Shown: positions 44,462 through 53,599, counted from the first letter of the stretch. The stretch is DNA of 64,000 bases from JBBIOU01 sp037443205 (GCA_037443205.1 JBBIOU010000008.1:36951-100950); one strand, 5' to 3'. Notes: generated from the letters alone by a model not told the origin. Numbers and translations are program-made.

Positions 44462-45082
44462 TTAAATAATAATTACTCCTTCTTTTTTATTGCCCAATTC
44501 TAAATGTATATTGTGTATAAAGCGATAAGCGCTTAGCCAACAAAGCAGCGCGTCAAACTCGTGCATCGAGTTAATTTTTGAATTTTGATACGGAATAATT
44601 TTGCTGATAGCATGGATTAGTTGCTGTGGAATATTTTTTTCTTTTTTAGCAGGATAATAATTTTGAAGATTTAAAATTTCGCATAACTTTTTAGGGTAAA
44701 CTTCCATTACTTTAATGTTTTTTTCTTCTAGCAAATTTTTTAATTGAATAGCCCTTGCCGTAAATGCACCTATAAACATGGGCGACATAGCTTTGCAGGC
44801 TTTATCACATTCGCGATACAGGTAATCATCATATTGCTCTTTATTAAAATATACTCCCGGTAAGCTTAAGGGTGCATCCATACAAATCAACTTAATACCG
44901 TAATTCTTTATGAGCTCTTCTATCAAAATCCATTCGTCTTCATTTTTTTTAGTTTGTTTAAAATAAAGTTTGTTGTTTTTTAAAAAGCAAAGAGCAGTAT
45001 TACCACTACCTTTATTTCCTAAATCAATTCCTGCTATCTGATTAATTAAATATTTATTTTTCACTTTCTTCATCAACGGCAT
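44462..45082 (-). CDS. DUF429 family protein (RNase H-like, predicted nuclease)
   Basis: 206 aa. IAGIDLGNKGSGNTALCFL gives the first acidic strand of an RNase H-like fold, and ICMDAPLSLP is the second acidic motif; CKAMSPMFIGAFTARAIQL is typical of DUF429. These features suggest a metal-dependent nuclease, but activity in the family is not established to my knowledge. The start overlaps the upstream DUF2461 gene by 29 nt (20 nt if the ATG at 45073 is used), and the exonuclease gene follows after 1 nt. This tight packing ties it to the DNA-repair operon. Confidence 0.82.
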   Translation of the reverse strand: MPLMKKVKNKYLINQIAGIDLGNKGSGNTALCFLKNNKLYFKQTKKNEDEWILIEELIKNYGIKLICMDAPLSLPGVYFNKEQYDDYLYRECDKACKAMSPMFIGAFTARAIQLKNLLEEKNIKVMEVYPKKLCEILNLQNYYPAKKEKNIPQQLIHAISKIIPYQNSKINSMHEFDALLCWLSAYRFIHNIHLELGNKKEGVIII

Positions 45083-45722
45083 TTAGTAAAAAATCATGAA
45101 ACAAGCGCGATGCTTTAATGAGCAAAAGACTAATTTTTAAAAAACTTCCATCGTTAATTTCTTTATCACTAAAAGGATATGTTACGATGTAACTTTTCAA
45201 TTTTAAATATTCAATCATTGGGTGCGATTTATCATATCCTTTAGGAGTGGTTTTAACTTTATCTCCTTCTATTTGATTAAAATATTTTTTAAAGTTTTTA
45301 TCCTTTAGAATTTTTAAAAAATCGTTTCCATTATAATCAATTTCCTGACGAATTTTATACAAAACATCAGCGGGAGGCATCCAGCATCCGCAGGCAAAAA
45401 AACTGTTGCCCGGCTCTATGTGAAGGTAATATCCCGGTCCTGAACTTTTTTTGCCCGGTAAAGAAAAATACATAGCCAGATTTTCCTTGTATGGTCGCTT
45501 ATCTTGCGAAAAACGAATGTCGCGGTTTATGCGAAACATGCAATCTTTAGGAGTTAAATGCTGAAAACGATTGTCCAATTTAGAAACATCGGCAATCATT
45601 TTTTCTACATCGGTTATTAATTGCTGGCGCACGCTTTGATACCACTCACGATTGGCGTCCATCCACTCTTTGTGGTTGTTTTGTTTAAGCGCTTTTAAAA
45701 AAGAAAGATATTGGTTTGGCAT
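45054..45722 (-). CDS. DUF2461 family protein
   Basis: 222 aa from the ATG at 45722, preferred because the family starts close to YLSFLKALKQNNHKEWMDAN; an ATG at 45740 adds six residues and overlaps the promoter-like box. RDIRFSQDKRPYKENLAMYF and GYYLHIEPGNSFFACGCWMP are the DUF2461 signatures (TIGR02453). The biochemical function is unknown. It is the first gene of the minus-strand unit DUF2461-DUF429-exonuclease-ligase-helicase, with a perfect -7 box just upstream. Confidence 0.88.
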   Translation of the reverse strand: MPNQYLSFLKALKQNNHKEWMDANREWYQSVRQQLITDVEKMIADVSKLDNRFQHLTPKDCMFRINRDIRFSQDKRPYKENLAMYFSLPGKKSSGPGYYLHIEPGNSFFACGCWMPPADVLYKIRQEIDYNGNDFLKILKDKNFKKYFNQIEGDKVKTTPKGYDKSHPMIEYLKLKSYIVTYPFSDKEINDGSFLKISLLLIKASRLFHDFLLNAVDEESEK

Positions 45723-45737
45723 GATAAAAGTTTTAAA

Positions 45738-45745
45738 CAAAACTA
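45738..45745 (-). promoter_or_regulatory. Candidate -7 box of the DNA-repair operon
   Basis: TAGTTTTG on the minus strand, an exact TAnnTTTG match, 15 nt upstream of the DUF2461 start. The divergent photolyase gene starts at 45768, so the 45-nt gap must serve both directions. Confidence 0.5.
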
Positions 45746-45767
45746 ATGATATATTGTTTAAGCTGCT

Positions 45768-47303
45768 ATGACCAAAATTTTACGTTTAATTCTTGGCGAT
45801 CAGCATAATATTCAACATTCATGGTTTAAAGAAACACAAAGAGATGTTTTATATGTGTTGATGGAAATACGACAGGAGACGGATTATGTGCAGCATCACA
45901 TTCAAAAAGTATTAGCCTTCTTTTTAGCTATGCGCAATTTTGCAGAGGAATTAAAAAGTAAAGGACATAATGTATATTACATAAAGTTAGATGATCCCAA
46001 CAATTTACAATCGCTTACTCAAAATCTTAACTTCCTGATTAATGAACATCATATCACTCATTTTGAATATCAGTTGCCTGATGAATACCGTTTAGATGTT
46101 CAGTTAAAAGAATTTTGTTCTACATTAAAAATTTCATATAAAGCTTACGATACGGATCATTTTTATTCTTCACGTAAAGAACTCGCAGAATTTTTTAAAG
46201 GCAAGAAAACATTTTTAATGGAGAGCTTTTATCGCTACATGCGCAAAAAGCATGGTGTAATGATGCAGGGAGAAAATCCAATTGGCGGCAAATGGAATTT
46301 TGATGCAGAAAACAGAAAAGCCTTACCGAAAGATTTAAAAATTCCTGAACCAAAAATTTTCAGGCGAAATGTAAGCGACTTAAATTCCATGCTAAATAAA
46401 CATGGAATAAAAACCATTGGCAGTGTTGATGCTGAAAATTTTATCTGGCCGATAACACGAAACGAAAATTTAGAACTGCTTGAATATTTTGCAAAAGAAC
46501 TTCTGCCTTTATTTGGCAATTATCAGGATGCCATGATAACTAATTCATGGTCAGTTTTTCATTCACGTCTTTCGTTTGGAATGAATGTAAAATTAATTTC
46601 ACCGCAAGAAGTGGTTAATCGCTGCATTGCTGAATGGGAAAAACGTGCTGATGAAATTTCCATTTCACAAATAGAAGGTTTTGTTCGCCAAATAATCGGT
46701 TGGCGAGAATATATGCGTGGTATTTACTGGGCTAAAATGCCCGAATATAAAAATCTCAATTTTTTTAATCAACAAACAAAATTGCCTGAGTGGTATTGGA
46801 CAGCACAAACAAAAATGAATTGCCTGCATCATACCATAAAACAAAGTTTAGATTATGCGTATGCACACCACATTCAGCGCTTAATGATTACCGGAAATTT
46901 TGCCTTGCTTGCCGGTATTCACCCCGATAAAGTAGATACATGGTATTTGGGAATTTACATTGATGCCATTGAATGGGTAGAAATTACCAATACGCGTGGC
47001 ATGAGCCAGTTTGCAGATGGAGGAATTGTTGGCACTAAACCCTATGTCAGCTCTGCTGCTTACATAGATAAGATGAGTAATTACTGCAAAAATTGTTATT
47101 ACGATAAATCAAAAAAAACAGGAGAAAAGGCTTGTCCTTTTAATTCGCTTTACTGGAATTTTTATGATAAAAACAGAAAGTTTTTAGAAAAAAATCCACG
47201 CATTGGCATGATGTATAAAGTTTGGGATAAAATGCAGCCGAAGGTAAAAGCAGAAATATTACAACAAGCCAAAAAATATTTAAATGAAATAGAAAGTCTG
47301 TAG
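45768..47303 (+). CDS. Cryptochrome/photolyase-related iron-sulfur protein
   Basis: 511 aa, family of deoxyribodipyrimidine photolyase-related proteins (FeS-BCP, (6-4) photolyase PhrB type). The start LRLILGDQHNIQHSWF is diagnostic. FAD-binding core motifs include FVRQIIGWREYMRGIYW and RGMSQFADGGIVGTKPYVSS. Cysteines in YCKNCYYD and EKACPF, with an earlier one near MNCLHH, fit the four-Cys [4Fe-4S] cluster site of this group. It should repair UV photoproducts with light. It is divergent from the ligase-associated repair operon, separated by only 45 nt. Confidence 0.94.
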   Translation: MTKILRLILGDQHNIQHSWFKETQRDVLYVLMEIRQETDYVQHHIQKVLAFFLAMRNFAEELKSKGHNVYYIKLDDPNNLQSLTQNLNFLINEHHITHFEYQLPDEYRLDVQLKEFCSTLKISYKAYDTDHFYSSRKELAEFFKGKKTFLMESFYRYMRKKHGVMMQGENPIGGKWNFDAENRKALPKDLKIPEPKIFRRNVSDLNSMLNKHGIKTIGSVDAENFIWPITRNENLELLEYFAKELLPLFGNYQDAMITNSWSVFHSRLSFGMNVKLISPQEVVNRCIAEWEKRADEISISQIEGFVRQIIGWREYMRGIYWAKMPEYKNLNFFNQQTKLPEWYWTAQTKMNCLHHTIKQSLDYAYAHHIQRLMITGNFALLAGIHPDKVDTWYLGIYIDAIEWVEITNTRGMSQFADGGIVGTKPYVSSAAYIDKMSNYCKNCYYDKSKKTGEKACPFNSLYWNFYDKNRKFLEKNPRIGMMYKVWDKMQPKVKAEILQQAKKYLNEIESL

Positions 47304-47344
47304 TATCATAAAAGTATATATTTTTACATCCGGTTAAATTGATT

Positions 47345-48481
47345 ATGAAAATAGGAATAGTTTGTTACCCGACATTTGGAGGGAGTGGTGTTGTAGCTAC
47401 AGAATTAGGTATCGCTTTAGCTAAAAAAGGGCATCAGGTGCATTTTATCAGTTACGACCAACCGGTTAGGTTGGGAAACATACGCGAAAATATTTTTTAT
47501 CACGAAGTAGTAGTATCCGATTATCCACTGTTTGATTATACACCTTACGAGCTTGTACTTACCAGTAAGTTAGTTGATGTAGTTAAATACGAGAAATTAG
47601 ATTTATTACACGTTCATTATGCTATCCCACACGCATCGGCTGCATATATGGCAAAGCAGATTTTAAAACAACAAGGCATAAAAATTCCCTATATTACAAC
47701 GCTGCATGGTACTGATATAACCCTGGTTGGCAAAGATCCATCATTCGAGCCCGTGATTACATTTTCTATGAACCAGAGCGATGCAGTTACTGCTGTTTCA
47801 GAAAGCCTAAAACAAGATACATACAAATTTTTTAATCTTAACAACGAGATTACGGTTATACCCAACTTTATAAGAATGAAAGATTATGACAACAAAGCAG
47901 ACGAAGATTTTAAAAGTTATTGTAGTCCTAACGGAGAAAAAATTTTAATTCATATTTCTAATTTCAGAAAAGTTAAAAGGGTAGAAGATGTAGTTAAAAT
48001 TTTTGCTTTGGTTAAACAAGAGGTTAATTGCCGCCTACTACTGATTGGTGATGGCCCCGAAAGAAACAATATTGAAAAATTGTGCCGGGAAATGAATATA
48101 TGCAAAGACGTATTGATGATAGGTAAACTTAAACAAACAACAGAAGTATTAGCTGTGTCGGATGTGTTTTTATTACCTTCAGAAACAGAAAGCTTTGGCT
48201 TGGCAGCGTTGGAAGCAATGGCATCAGGTGTGCCCGTTATTAGCAGTAATACCGGTGGAATACCTGAAGTAAATAAACATGGAGTTAGCGGATATTTAAG
48301 CGATGTAGGTAACATACAACAAATGGCAAACTATGCTATTAAATTATTAACCGATAATAATTTATACAACGAACTTTCCTTAGGTGCTAAAAAAACCGCA
48401 ATGAATTTTGACTTGGAGAAAATACTTCCCGAATACGAAAATTTATATAACAAAGTTGTAAATAATCCTGTTAATACTTAA
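47345..48481 (+). CDS. bshA: N-acetyl-alpha-D-glucosaminyl L-malate synthase
   Basis: 378 aa GT4 glycosyltransferase. It joins UDP-GlcNAc and L-malate in the first step of bacillithiol synthesis. MKIGIVCYPTFGGSGVVATE is the BshA start, then HVHYAIPHASAAYMAK, and the GT4 nucleotide-sugar site ESFGLAALEAMASGVPVI. I chose the ATG at 47345; the longer frame starts at a TTG two codons earlier. bshB and bshC are not in the window. The presence of bacillithiol biosynthesis is typical for many Bacteroidota. Confidence 0.93.
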   Translation: MKIGIVCYPTFGGSGVVATELGIALAKKGHQVHFISYDQPVRLGNIRENIFYHEVVVSDYPLFDYTPYELVLTSKLVDVVKYEKLDLLHVHYAIPHASAAYMAKQILKQQGIKIPYITTLHGTDITLVGKDPSFEPVITFSMNQSDAVTAVSESLKQDTYKFFNLNNEITVIPNFIRMKDYDNKADEDFKSYCSPNGEKILIHISNFRKVKRVEDVVKIFALVKQEVNCRLLLIGDGPERNNIEKLCREMNICKDVLMIGKLKQTTEVLAVSDVFLLPSETESFGLAALEAMASGVPVISSNTGGIPEVNKHGVSGYLSDVGNIQQMANYAIKLLTDNNLYNELSLGAKKTAMNFDLEKILPEYENLYNKVVNNPVNT

Positions 48482-48485
48482 GTTT

Positions 48486-49334
48486 ATGTGTCGTTACTTT
48501 TTTATTTTAATATTGCTTTCTTTCATTTTTTCCTGCACGGATAATAAAAATAATCAACAACCTATTTCGGATGAAGATAACAGCCCTTACCTTGTATTTA
48601 CATACGATAGTTTGAATAAAAACTGGGGTAATTGTACGAATGAAGAAGGCCAATGTATTACCATTCAAATAAAATACCCTAAAATAACAGAAGCAAACGA
48701 AGAGTTAAAATACTACTTAGAGGCAAAAATTAAATTATTTTTTGGAGAATTTTTAGTGATGAATGAAGAAGTAAATTACAGTGAGCTTACTATCGAACAA
48801 ATGGCCGATAGCGCCATACAAAATTACAGGAATATTATTGCAGTAACTAATCAAACCTTACATACCGAGCCGCCATGGGATTATCAACTTTCAGTACAGA
48901 TAGACACAGTTGCACAAGCTTATGTAACACTTACTTTAACAGCCTATACATTTACCGGAGGTGCTCATGGTAATCATATATTAAAGCATTTTAGTTTTCA
49001 TCATAATACACTTGCTGAACTAACTATTTATGATGTTTTTACTCATAGCGATAGCTTATTGATTATAGCAGAAGAAGAGTTTAGAAATATGCATGACATG
49101 AAAGCAGGAGTTGCCTATGCAGATGCCGGTTTTGATTTTCCTGAAGATAAATTTATACTTACCGACAATTTTGCCCTATATAAAGAGGGTGTCAGTTTTT
49201 ATTATAATTCATACGAGATAGCGCCTTATTCGGTAGGACCTATAGAGTTGTTTATTCCTTATTCAAAAGTTTACAATTTATTAATCAATGATTTAAAAAC
49301 AAATATTATTATAAATACAGATAAGCTAAAGTAA
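48486..49334 (+). CDS. DUF3298-domain lipoprotein (RsiV-like)
   Basis: 282 aa. Signal with lipobox IFSC (Cys17). The C-terminal half contains FTGGAHGNHILKHFSFHH and YEIAPYSVGPIELFIPYSKV, hallmarks of DUF3298/DUF4163, the domain that in Bacillus RsiV binds lysozyme. Here no sigma factor or transmembrane anti-sigma segment is linked, so it may be a stand-alone lysozyme-binding or inhibiting envelope lipoprotein. It begins 4 nt after bshA and is probably co-transcribed. Confidence 0.85.
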   Translation: MCRYFFILILLSFIFSCTDNKNNQQPISDEDNSPYLVFTYDSLNKNWGNCTNEEGQCITIQIKYPKITEANEELKYYLEAKIKLFFGEFLVMNEEVNYSELTIEQMADSAIQNYRNIIAVTNQTLHTEPPWDYQLSVQIDTVAQAYVTLTLTAYTFTGGAHGNHILKHFSFHHNTLAELTIYDVFTHSDSLLIIAEEEFRNMHDMKAGVAYADAGFDFPEDKFILTDNFALYKEGVSFYYNSYEIAPYSVGPIELFIPYSKVYNLLINDLKTNIIINTDKLK

Positions 49335-49341
49335 TATTTAA

Positions 49342-49369
49342 CGAAACTAACAACTATTTATTAGTTTTG
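49342..49369 (+). promoter_or_regulatory. Candidate TetR operator overlapping a -7 box
   Basis: An inverted repeat CGAAACTAA (49342-49350) / TTAGTTTTG (49361-49369) matches at 8 of 9 paired positions with a 10-nt spacer. The right arm contains TAGTTTTG (49362-49369), an exact TAnnTTTG -7 box, 17 nt before the TetR gene. This is the arrangement expected for autorepression. Confidence 0.55.
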
Positions 49370-49386
49370 TGTTTTATTGTAATAAA

Positions 49387-50070
49387 ATGTCAGTAAGCAT
49401 TCAGATACAGCTGAGCGAAAAAATATTTATTCGCAATCCTCAGGAAACTGAATTAGGTAAAAATATCATTACCCACAGCATCATATTGATTGATAAACTG
49501 GGTTTTGAAAAATTTACTTTTAAAAAATTAGCCGAAGAAATAAATTCTACCGAAGCATCGGTTTACAGATATTTTGAAAACAAACACAAACTCTTGGTCT
49601 ATTTAGTATCCTGGTATTGGGCATTGATAGAATATATGGTTGATTATAAAACAAATAATATTTCCGATCCCGAAATTAAACTTAAAATTATATTAGCTAT
49701 CATTGCAGCATCAACTCAGGAAGATTCAAATATTTCGCACATAAATGAAAGCCTGTTGCATAAAATTGTTATCAGCGAAGCTTCAAAAGCATATCTGACA
49801 AAAGATGTTGATAAAGAAAACAAAGAAGGTTTTTTTATAAATTACAAATCACTTTGTAAAAAAATCGCCCGGGTAATTCTTCAAATAAATCCCGGTTATA
49901 AATATCCCAATACATTGGCAAGTAGTTTAATTGAAATGGCGCACAACCAGATTTTCTTTGCCCGCCACCTGCCTTCATTAACCGATGTAGTTATTGATAA
50001 TGATAACTACCAGCCGATAATTGATTTGTTAGAACATTTTGCTTTTAATTCGATAAAATCAAATAAATAA
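49387..50070 (+). CDS. TetR-family transcriptional regulator
   Basis: 227 aa from the ATG at 49387; an in-frame GTG at 49369 overlaps the promoter and is less likely. The N-terminal HTH is seen as IIDKLGFEKFTFKKLAEEIN followed by STEASVYRYFENKHKLLVYL. The ligand-binding C-terminal domain is not close to a family I can name. An inverted repeat over its own -7 box suggests autoregulation. The SRPBCC gene 100 nt downstream may be part of its regulon, and a TTAGTTT word there (50132-50138) resembles one operator arm. Confidence 0.88.
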   Translation: MSVSIQIQLSEKIFIRNPQETELGKNIITHSIILIDKLGFEKFTFKKLAEEINSTEASVYRYFENKHKLLVYLVSWYWALIEYMVDYKTNNISDPEIKLKIILAIIAASTQEDSNISHINESLLHKIVISEASKAYLTKDVDKENKEGFFINYKSLCKKIARVILQINPGYKYPNTLASSLIEMAHNQIFFARHLPSLTDVVIDNDNYQPIIDLLEHFAFNSIKSNK

Positions 50071-50170
50071 ACAGCCTATTTAAACTTAAAATTTTCAGCA
50101 TTTTTTAATTACCTGCACAATAAGCCGGGGATTAGTTTAAACATTTAAGTATAAAGTTTGTTTACAAGTT

Positions 50171-50632
50171 ATGCACCGCTTGATAACTAAACAACAATTG
50201 CCGATTGATATAGATTTTGCGTGGGATTTTTTCTCATCACCCAAAAATTTATCATTGATTACACCACCCGAAATGAATTTTGTAATTAAAACAGTGCTGC
50301 CTGAAAAAATGTATGCAGGTATGTTTATTGAATATAAAGTTAGTCCTTTATTGGGTATTCCACTTACCTGGGTAACCGAAATTACCCACGTGCGCGAAAA
50401 GGAATTTTTTGTTGATGAGCAAAGAGTGGGTCCTTATAAAATATGGCATCATCAACATCATTTTAAAATTACAAACAATGGAGTTGAAATGACCGATATT
50501 TTAGATTATAAATTACCGGCAGGTATATTAGGTAAGTTAATTAATAAACTTTATATAGGTAAAAAAGTAAATTCAATTTTTGATTACAGACGTAAAAAAT
50601 TAATTGAATTATTTGGTGAATGTAGAAAATAA
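50171..50632 (+). CDS. SRPBCC-family protein
   Basis: 153 aa single START/Bet v1-like domain: IDFAWDFFSSPKNLSLITPP at the start, TWVTEITHVREKEFFVDEQR in the middle and an amphipathic C-terminal helix. Such proteins bind hydrophobic ligands, and close relatives are called cyclases or cell-division inhibitors without firm evidence. It lies after the TetR gene, and its stop codon directly abuts the stop of the convergent YwqK gene. Confidence 0.85.
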   Translation: MHRLITKQQLPIDIDFAWDFFSSPKNLSLITPPEMNFVIKTVLPEKMYAGMFIEYKVSPLLGIPLTWVTEITHVREKEFFVDEQRVGPYKIWHHQHHFKITNNGVEMTDILDYKLPAGILGKLINKLYIGKKVNSIFDYRRKKLIELFGECRK

Positions 50633-51604
50633 TTAATCTTCCTCTTCTTCGCCACCTTTTTTGCGGGGATTGTATTTATTTCCAAATTCATCATAAAATT
50701 CTTCACTTACTAATTTACCGGCTTTGTAAATAGCACGCATTTTTAGTTGTCCTTCTTTATGATACTCGGTTTGTTCACCTTCTTTCAGTCCTTTTACATA
50801 TCTTTCGATAGATTTTTCTATCCCGTTATCGTACCAGCTTCTCCAGGTGCCTTCGGGTTTTCCTTTTAAAAATTTTTGTAAGCTTGCCATCTGCCCGTTG
50901 GGATGGAATGTGGTTTTCTCTCCTTCTTCTTTTCCTTGTTTCATGTGGGCTTTTATTTGTTCCTGGCCATTGGGATAATATAGTACATATTTACCGTCAA
51001 AATATCCGTTCTTATATTCTATCTCGGCTTTTAAGGTTGAGTCAGGATAATAATCTAAAAAAAGGCCGTGTTTTACATCCATATTATAGTGTTCAATTTT
51101 TTTGATGTTTCCGTTTTCGTAATAGTATTTTTGTTCACCGTTTTTTTTGCCATTAACATAATTCATTTCCCAGGCTTGTTTGCCATTTTCATACCAATAC
51201 TGCCATAGTCCGTCTTCAACGCCCATTTTGTAGCTCATGCGAACTTTCATCAGGTTAGGTTTTAAATCTTTGTGGGGTGTTTTAGAAGTGTTTGATTTGT
51301 TTTTGTAATATTCTATAATAAAACCATCTTCTTTTCCGTCTACAAAATTAGCTTCACGTTCTATGGTTCCGTCATCAAAATACGATGTGCATTTTCCGGT
51401 AAAAGGAATACTGGTGCCAAATTTATAAACTTTATTTCCGTCAACTTCAAGATCGTTGTTGCAATCGGTTTCTCTCGAACCTCTTTGCACGTTTCTTTTT
51501 TCGTTTTTATCTTCTTCGGTTCTTTGGTTTTCATTTTGATTGCGTATTTGCGCTGAAACCGAAAAACTGCTCATAACAAACAATAAAATGACAATTTTTT
51601 TCAT
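50633..51604 (-). CDS. Exported MORN-variant (YwqK-like) repeat protein
   Basis: 323 aa with signal peptide (IVILLFVMSSFSVSAQ). The mature part has about nine repeats of the pattern [YF]-x2-G-x-[IK]-x5-[YF]-x2-G-K-x-[DE]-G, for example DDGTIEREANFVDGKEDG and YENGKQAWEMNYVNGKKNG. They form beta hairpins of the MORN variant type. Databases often label this architecture a YwqK antitoxin, but no toxin gene is adjacent here. The acidic tail GEEEED is unusual. Likely an envelope or surface protein of unknown partner. Confidence 0.85.
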   Translation of the reverse strand: MKKIVILLFVMSSFSVSAQIRNQNENQRTEEDKNEKRNVQRGSRETDCNNDLEVDGNKVYKFGTSIPFTGKCTSYFDDGTIEREANFVDGKEDGFIIEYYKNKSNTSKTPHKDLKPNLMKVRMSYKMGVEDGLWQYWYENGKQAWEMNYVNGKKNGEQKYYYENGNIKKIEHYNMDVKHGLFLDYYPDSTLKAEIEYKNGYFDGKYVLYYPNGQEQIKAHMKQGKEEGEKTTFHPNGQMASLQKFLKGKPEGTWRSWYDNGIEKSIERYVKGLKEGEQTEYHKEGQLKMRAIYKAGKLVSEEFYDEFGNKYNPRKKGGEEEED

Positions 51605-51638
51605 AAATGTGTTTTATATTGTTTTTCAAAAATTATAC

Positions 51639-52400
51639 CTAAATATTTTTAGCCTCGTTCCAGTATCTATCCATTTCATCCAAAGTCATTTCTCCTAATA
51701 TTTTACCGTCTTTTTTGCTTTCGGCTTCTAAATATTGAAATCGTTTTATAAATTTTTTATTGGTTTTTTCTAAGGCATTTTCAGGGTTTACACCTATAAA
51801 TCGGGCGTAATTAATCAAGGCAAATAACAAATCTCCAAATTCTTCTTCTATTTTATCAGTTTGTTTATCAACTTCGGTTTTTAGTTCCTGTAATTCTTCC
51901 TGAACTTTTTCCCATACCTGTTCGGTTTTTTCCCAGTCAAAACCTACACCCTTTACTTTTTCTTGTATGCGCATGGCTTTTACCATGGCAGGCAAGGAAT
52001 TGGGTACACCTCCCAAAACCGATTTGTTACCTTCCTTGAGTTTTAATTTTTCCCAGTTAGCTTTTACTTCTTCTTCGGAGTTAACTTTTACTTGCCCATA
52101 AATGTGGGGGTGCCTTTCAATCAATTTATTGTTTATACTCTCTATCACATCAGTAATTGTAAAGGCGTTTGTTTCTGAAGCAATACGGGCATAAAAAACA
52201 ACATGCAGTAAAATATCTCCCAATTCTTTTTTAATTTCATGCAGGTTATTTTCGCTGATGGCATCTGCCAGTTCATAAATTTCTTCAATGGTTAATGTTC
52301 TTAAACTTTGCATGGTTTGTTTTTTATCCCATGGGCATTTTTCGCGTAATTCATCCATGATGAGGAGTAATCGCTTAAACTCAGATAAACTTTTTTCCAT
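51639..52400 (-). CDS. mazG: Nucleoside triphosphate pyrophosphohydrolase MazG
   Basis: 253 aa from the ATG at 52400, which gives the usual MazG start EFKRLLLIMDELREKCPWDK; the frame extends 28 codons upstream without family similarity. Two MazG domains are visible, each with the acidic EExxE-type motif: TIEEIYELADAI... with LGDILLHVVFYARIA, and LQELKTEVDK... with EFGDLLFALINYARF. It hydrolyses NTPs or dNTPs to monophosphates, cleaning the nucleotide pool. It is divergent from the PagL-like gene. Confidence 0.95.
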   Translation of the reverse strand: MEKSLSEFKRLLLIMDELREKCPWDKKQTMQSLRTLTIEEIYELADAISENNLHEIKKELGDILLHVVFYARIASETNAFTITDVIESINNKLIERHPHIYGQVKVNSEEEVKANWEKLKLKEGNKSVLGGVPNSLPAMVKAMRIQEKVKGVGFDWEKTEQVWEKVQEELQELKTEVDKQTDKIEEEFGDLLFALINYARFIGVNPENALEKTNKKFIKRFQYLEAESKKDGKILGEMTLDEMDRYWNEAKNI

Positions 52401-52486
52401 GTGTGAAAGGTATGTAAAAAAAATTAAGCGTTTGATTGATATGCTGCAATTATGAGTAAATTTATGCAAAAATTCAGATACCATAG

Positions 52487-53599
52487 ATGTTGGTAACTTA
52501 CAATAATAAATTTTTGGTGCTTTTGTTTTGCGTAATTACTTCATCTATTGATGCGCAAGTGCAATTTGGCACAAGGTTGCAGTATGGTTTTTTAATGCCT
52601 CACAGGCAGGTAATGCAATATTTGGTTCAAGGGCATAGTCCTTCGCTCGAAATATATTATGAAAAAATTTTGTACAAACAGTCGTGGCACCATCTTTATA
52701 AATTTCCTTCAGCCGGCATTAGTTTTTATACTGCAAATACCGGTAATAAAATTAATTTGGGCAATGCCCATGGCTTATATGCCTATACCCATTTGCATTT
52801 TTTAACTTATCCAAAGGTTGAATGGAATGTAAGGCTTGGTATGGGTTTGGGTTATATCGAAAAAACTTTTAATCGAATTGACAATAATAAAAATTACGCC
52901 ATTGCATCGCACATAAACGGGTTGGTTGTTTTAGCCAGCGAATGTAAGTTGAAATTTAAAAAATATGATTTGGGAGCCGGAATCAGTTTTACACATTTTT
53001 CTAACGGGGCATTTAAAGTCCCTAATCTGGGTATAAACATCCCGGCAGTTTTTTTTAATGCCAACTATAAACTTAATTCTGATTTTAATAAGCCGGTTAT
53101 TCAAACAACTGCATTTGAAAAAAAACAAACTATTTTGAGCGGAGCATCTATAGGATTTAAAGAAATAATGCCTGCCGGTGGACCCAAATATATTTGTGTT
53201 ACTTTAACAGGACAATATTTGTATCAAGTTAGCCCCAAATCAGCATTTGCGGTGGGATTAGATATTTTCTATACTCCATCCATCTATTATCAGGTTATGG
53301 CCGATACATTAAAAAACGCCAAAAAAATAGATTATACCCAATTAGGTATTATCGCAGGATATGAGTTATGCCTGGGTAATTTAAGTGCCATGTTGCAATT
53401 TGGTGCATACACAATTACCAAGTCAACTTACGATGGATATTTATATCATCGCATTGGTATAAGATATTATTTTGCCAAAAATTTATATGCAAATCTTACA
53501 CTTAAAACACATTTTGCCAAAGCTGATTTTATAGAATGGGGTTGGGGCTATCGCTTTGCAAAAGCTAATAAAGCAAACTTAAATAATCATCATGAATAA
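52487..53599 (+). CDS. PagL-like acyloxyacyl hydrolase / lipid A deacylase
   Basis: 370 aa with signal peptide (FLVLLFCVITSSIDAQ). The first 200 residues resemble the eight-stranded PagL barrel. The catalytic His-Ser pair is in GISFTHFSNGAFKVPNLGIN, the PagL signature. The C-terminal part is a further barrel-like domain ending in RYYFAKNLYANLTLKTHF. PagL removes the 3-O-acyl chain of lipid A in the outer membrane. The gene overlaps the next lipoprotein gene by 8 nt. Confidence 0.85.
   Translation: MLVTYNNKFLVLLFCVITSSIDAQVQFGTRLQYGFLMPHRQVMQYLVQGHSPSLEIYYEKILYKQSWHHLYKFPSAGISFYTANTGNKINLGNAHGLYAYTHLHFLTYPKVEWNVRLGMGLGYIEKTFNRIDNNKNYAIASHINGLVVLASECKLKFKKYDLGAGISFTHFSNGAFKVPNLGINIPAVFFNANYKLNSDFNKPVIQTTAFEKKQTILSGASIGFKEIMPAGGPKYICVTLTGQYLYQVSPKSAFAVGLDIFYTPSIYYQVMADTLKNAKKIDYTQLGIIAGYELCLGNLSAMLQFGAYTITKSTYDGYLYHRIGIRYYFAKNLYANLTLKTHFAKADFIEWGWGYRFAKANKANLNNHHE

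Noticed and set aside
50633..51604. Toxin-antitoxin system based on the YwqK antitoxin label
   Set aside because: The protein is an exported repeat protein and no toxin-like gene is adjacent; the label alone is not evidence.
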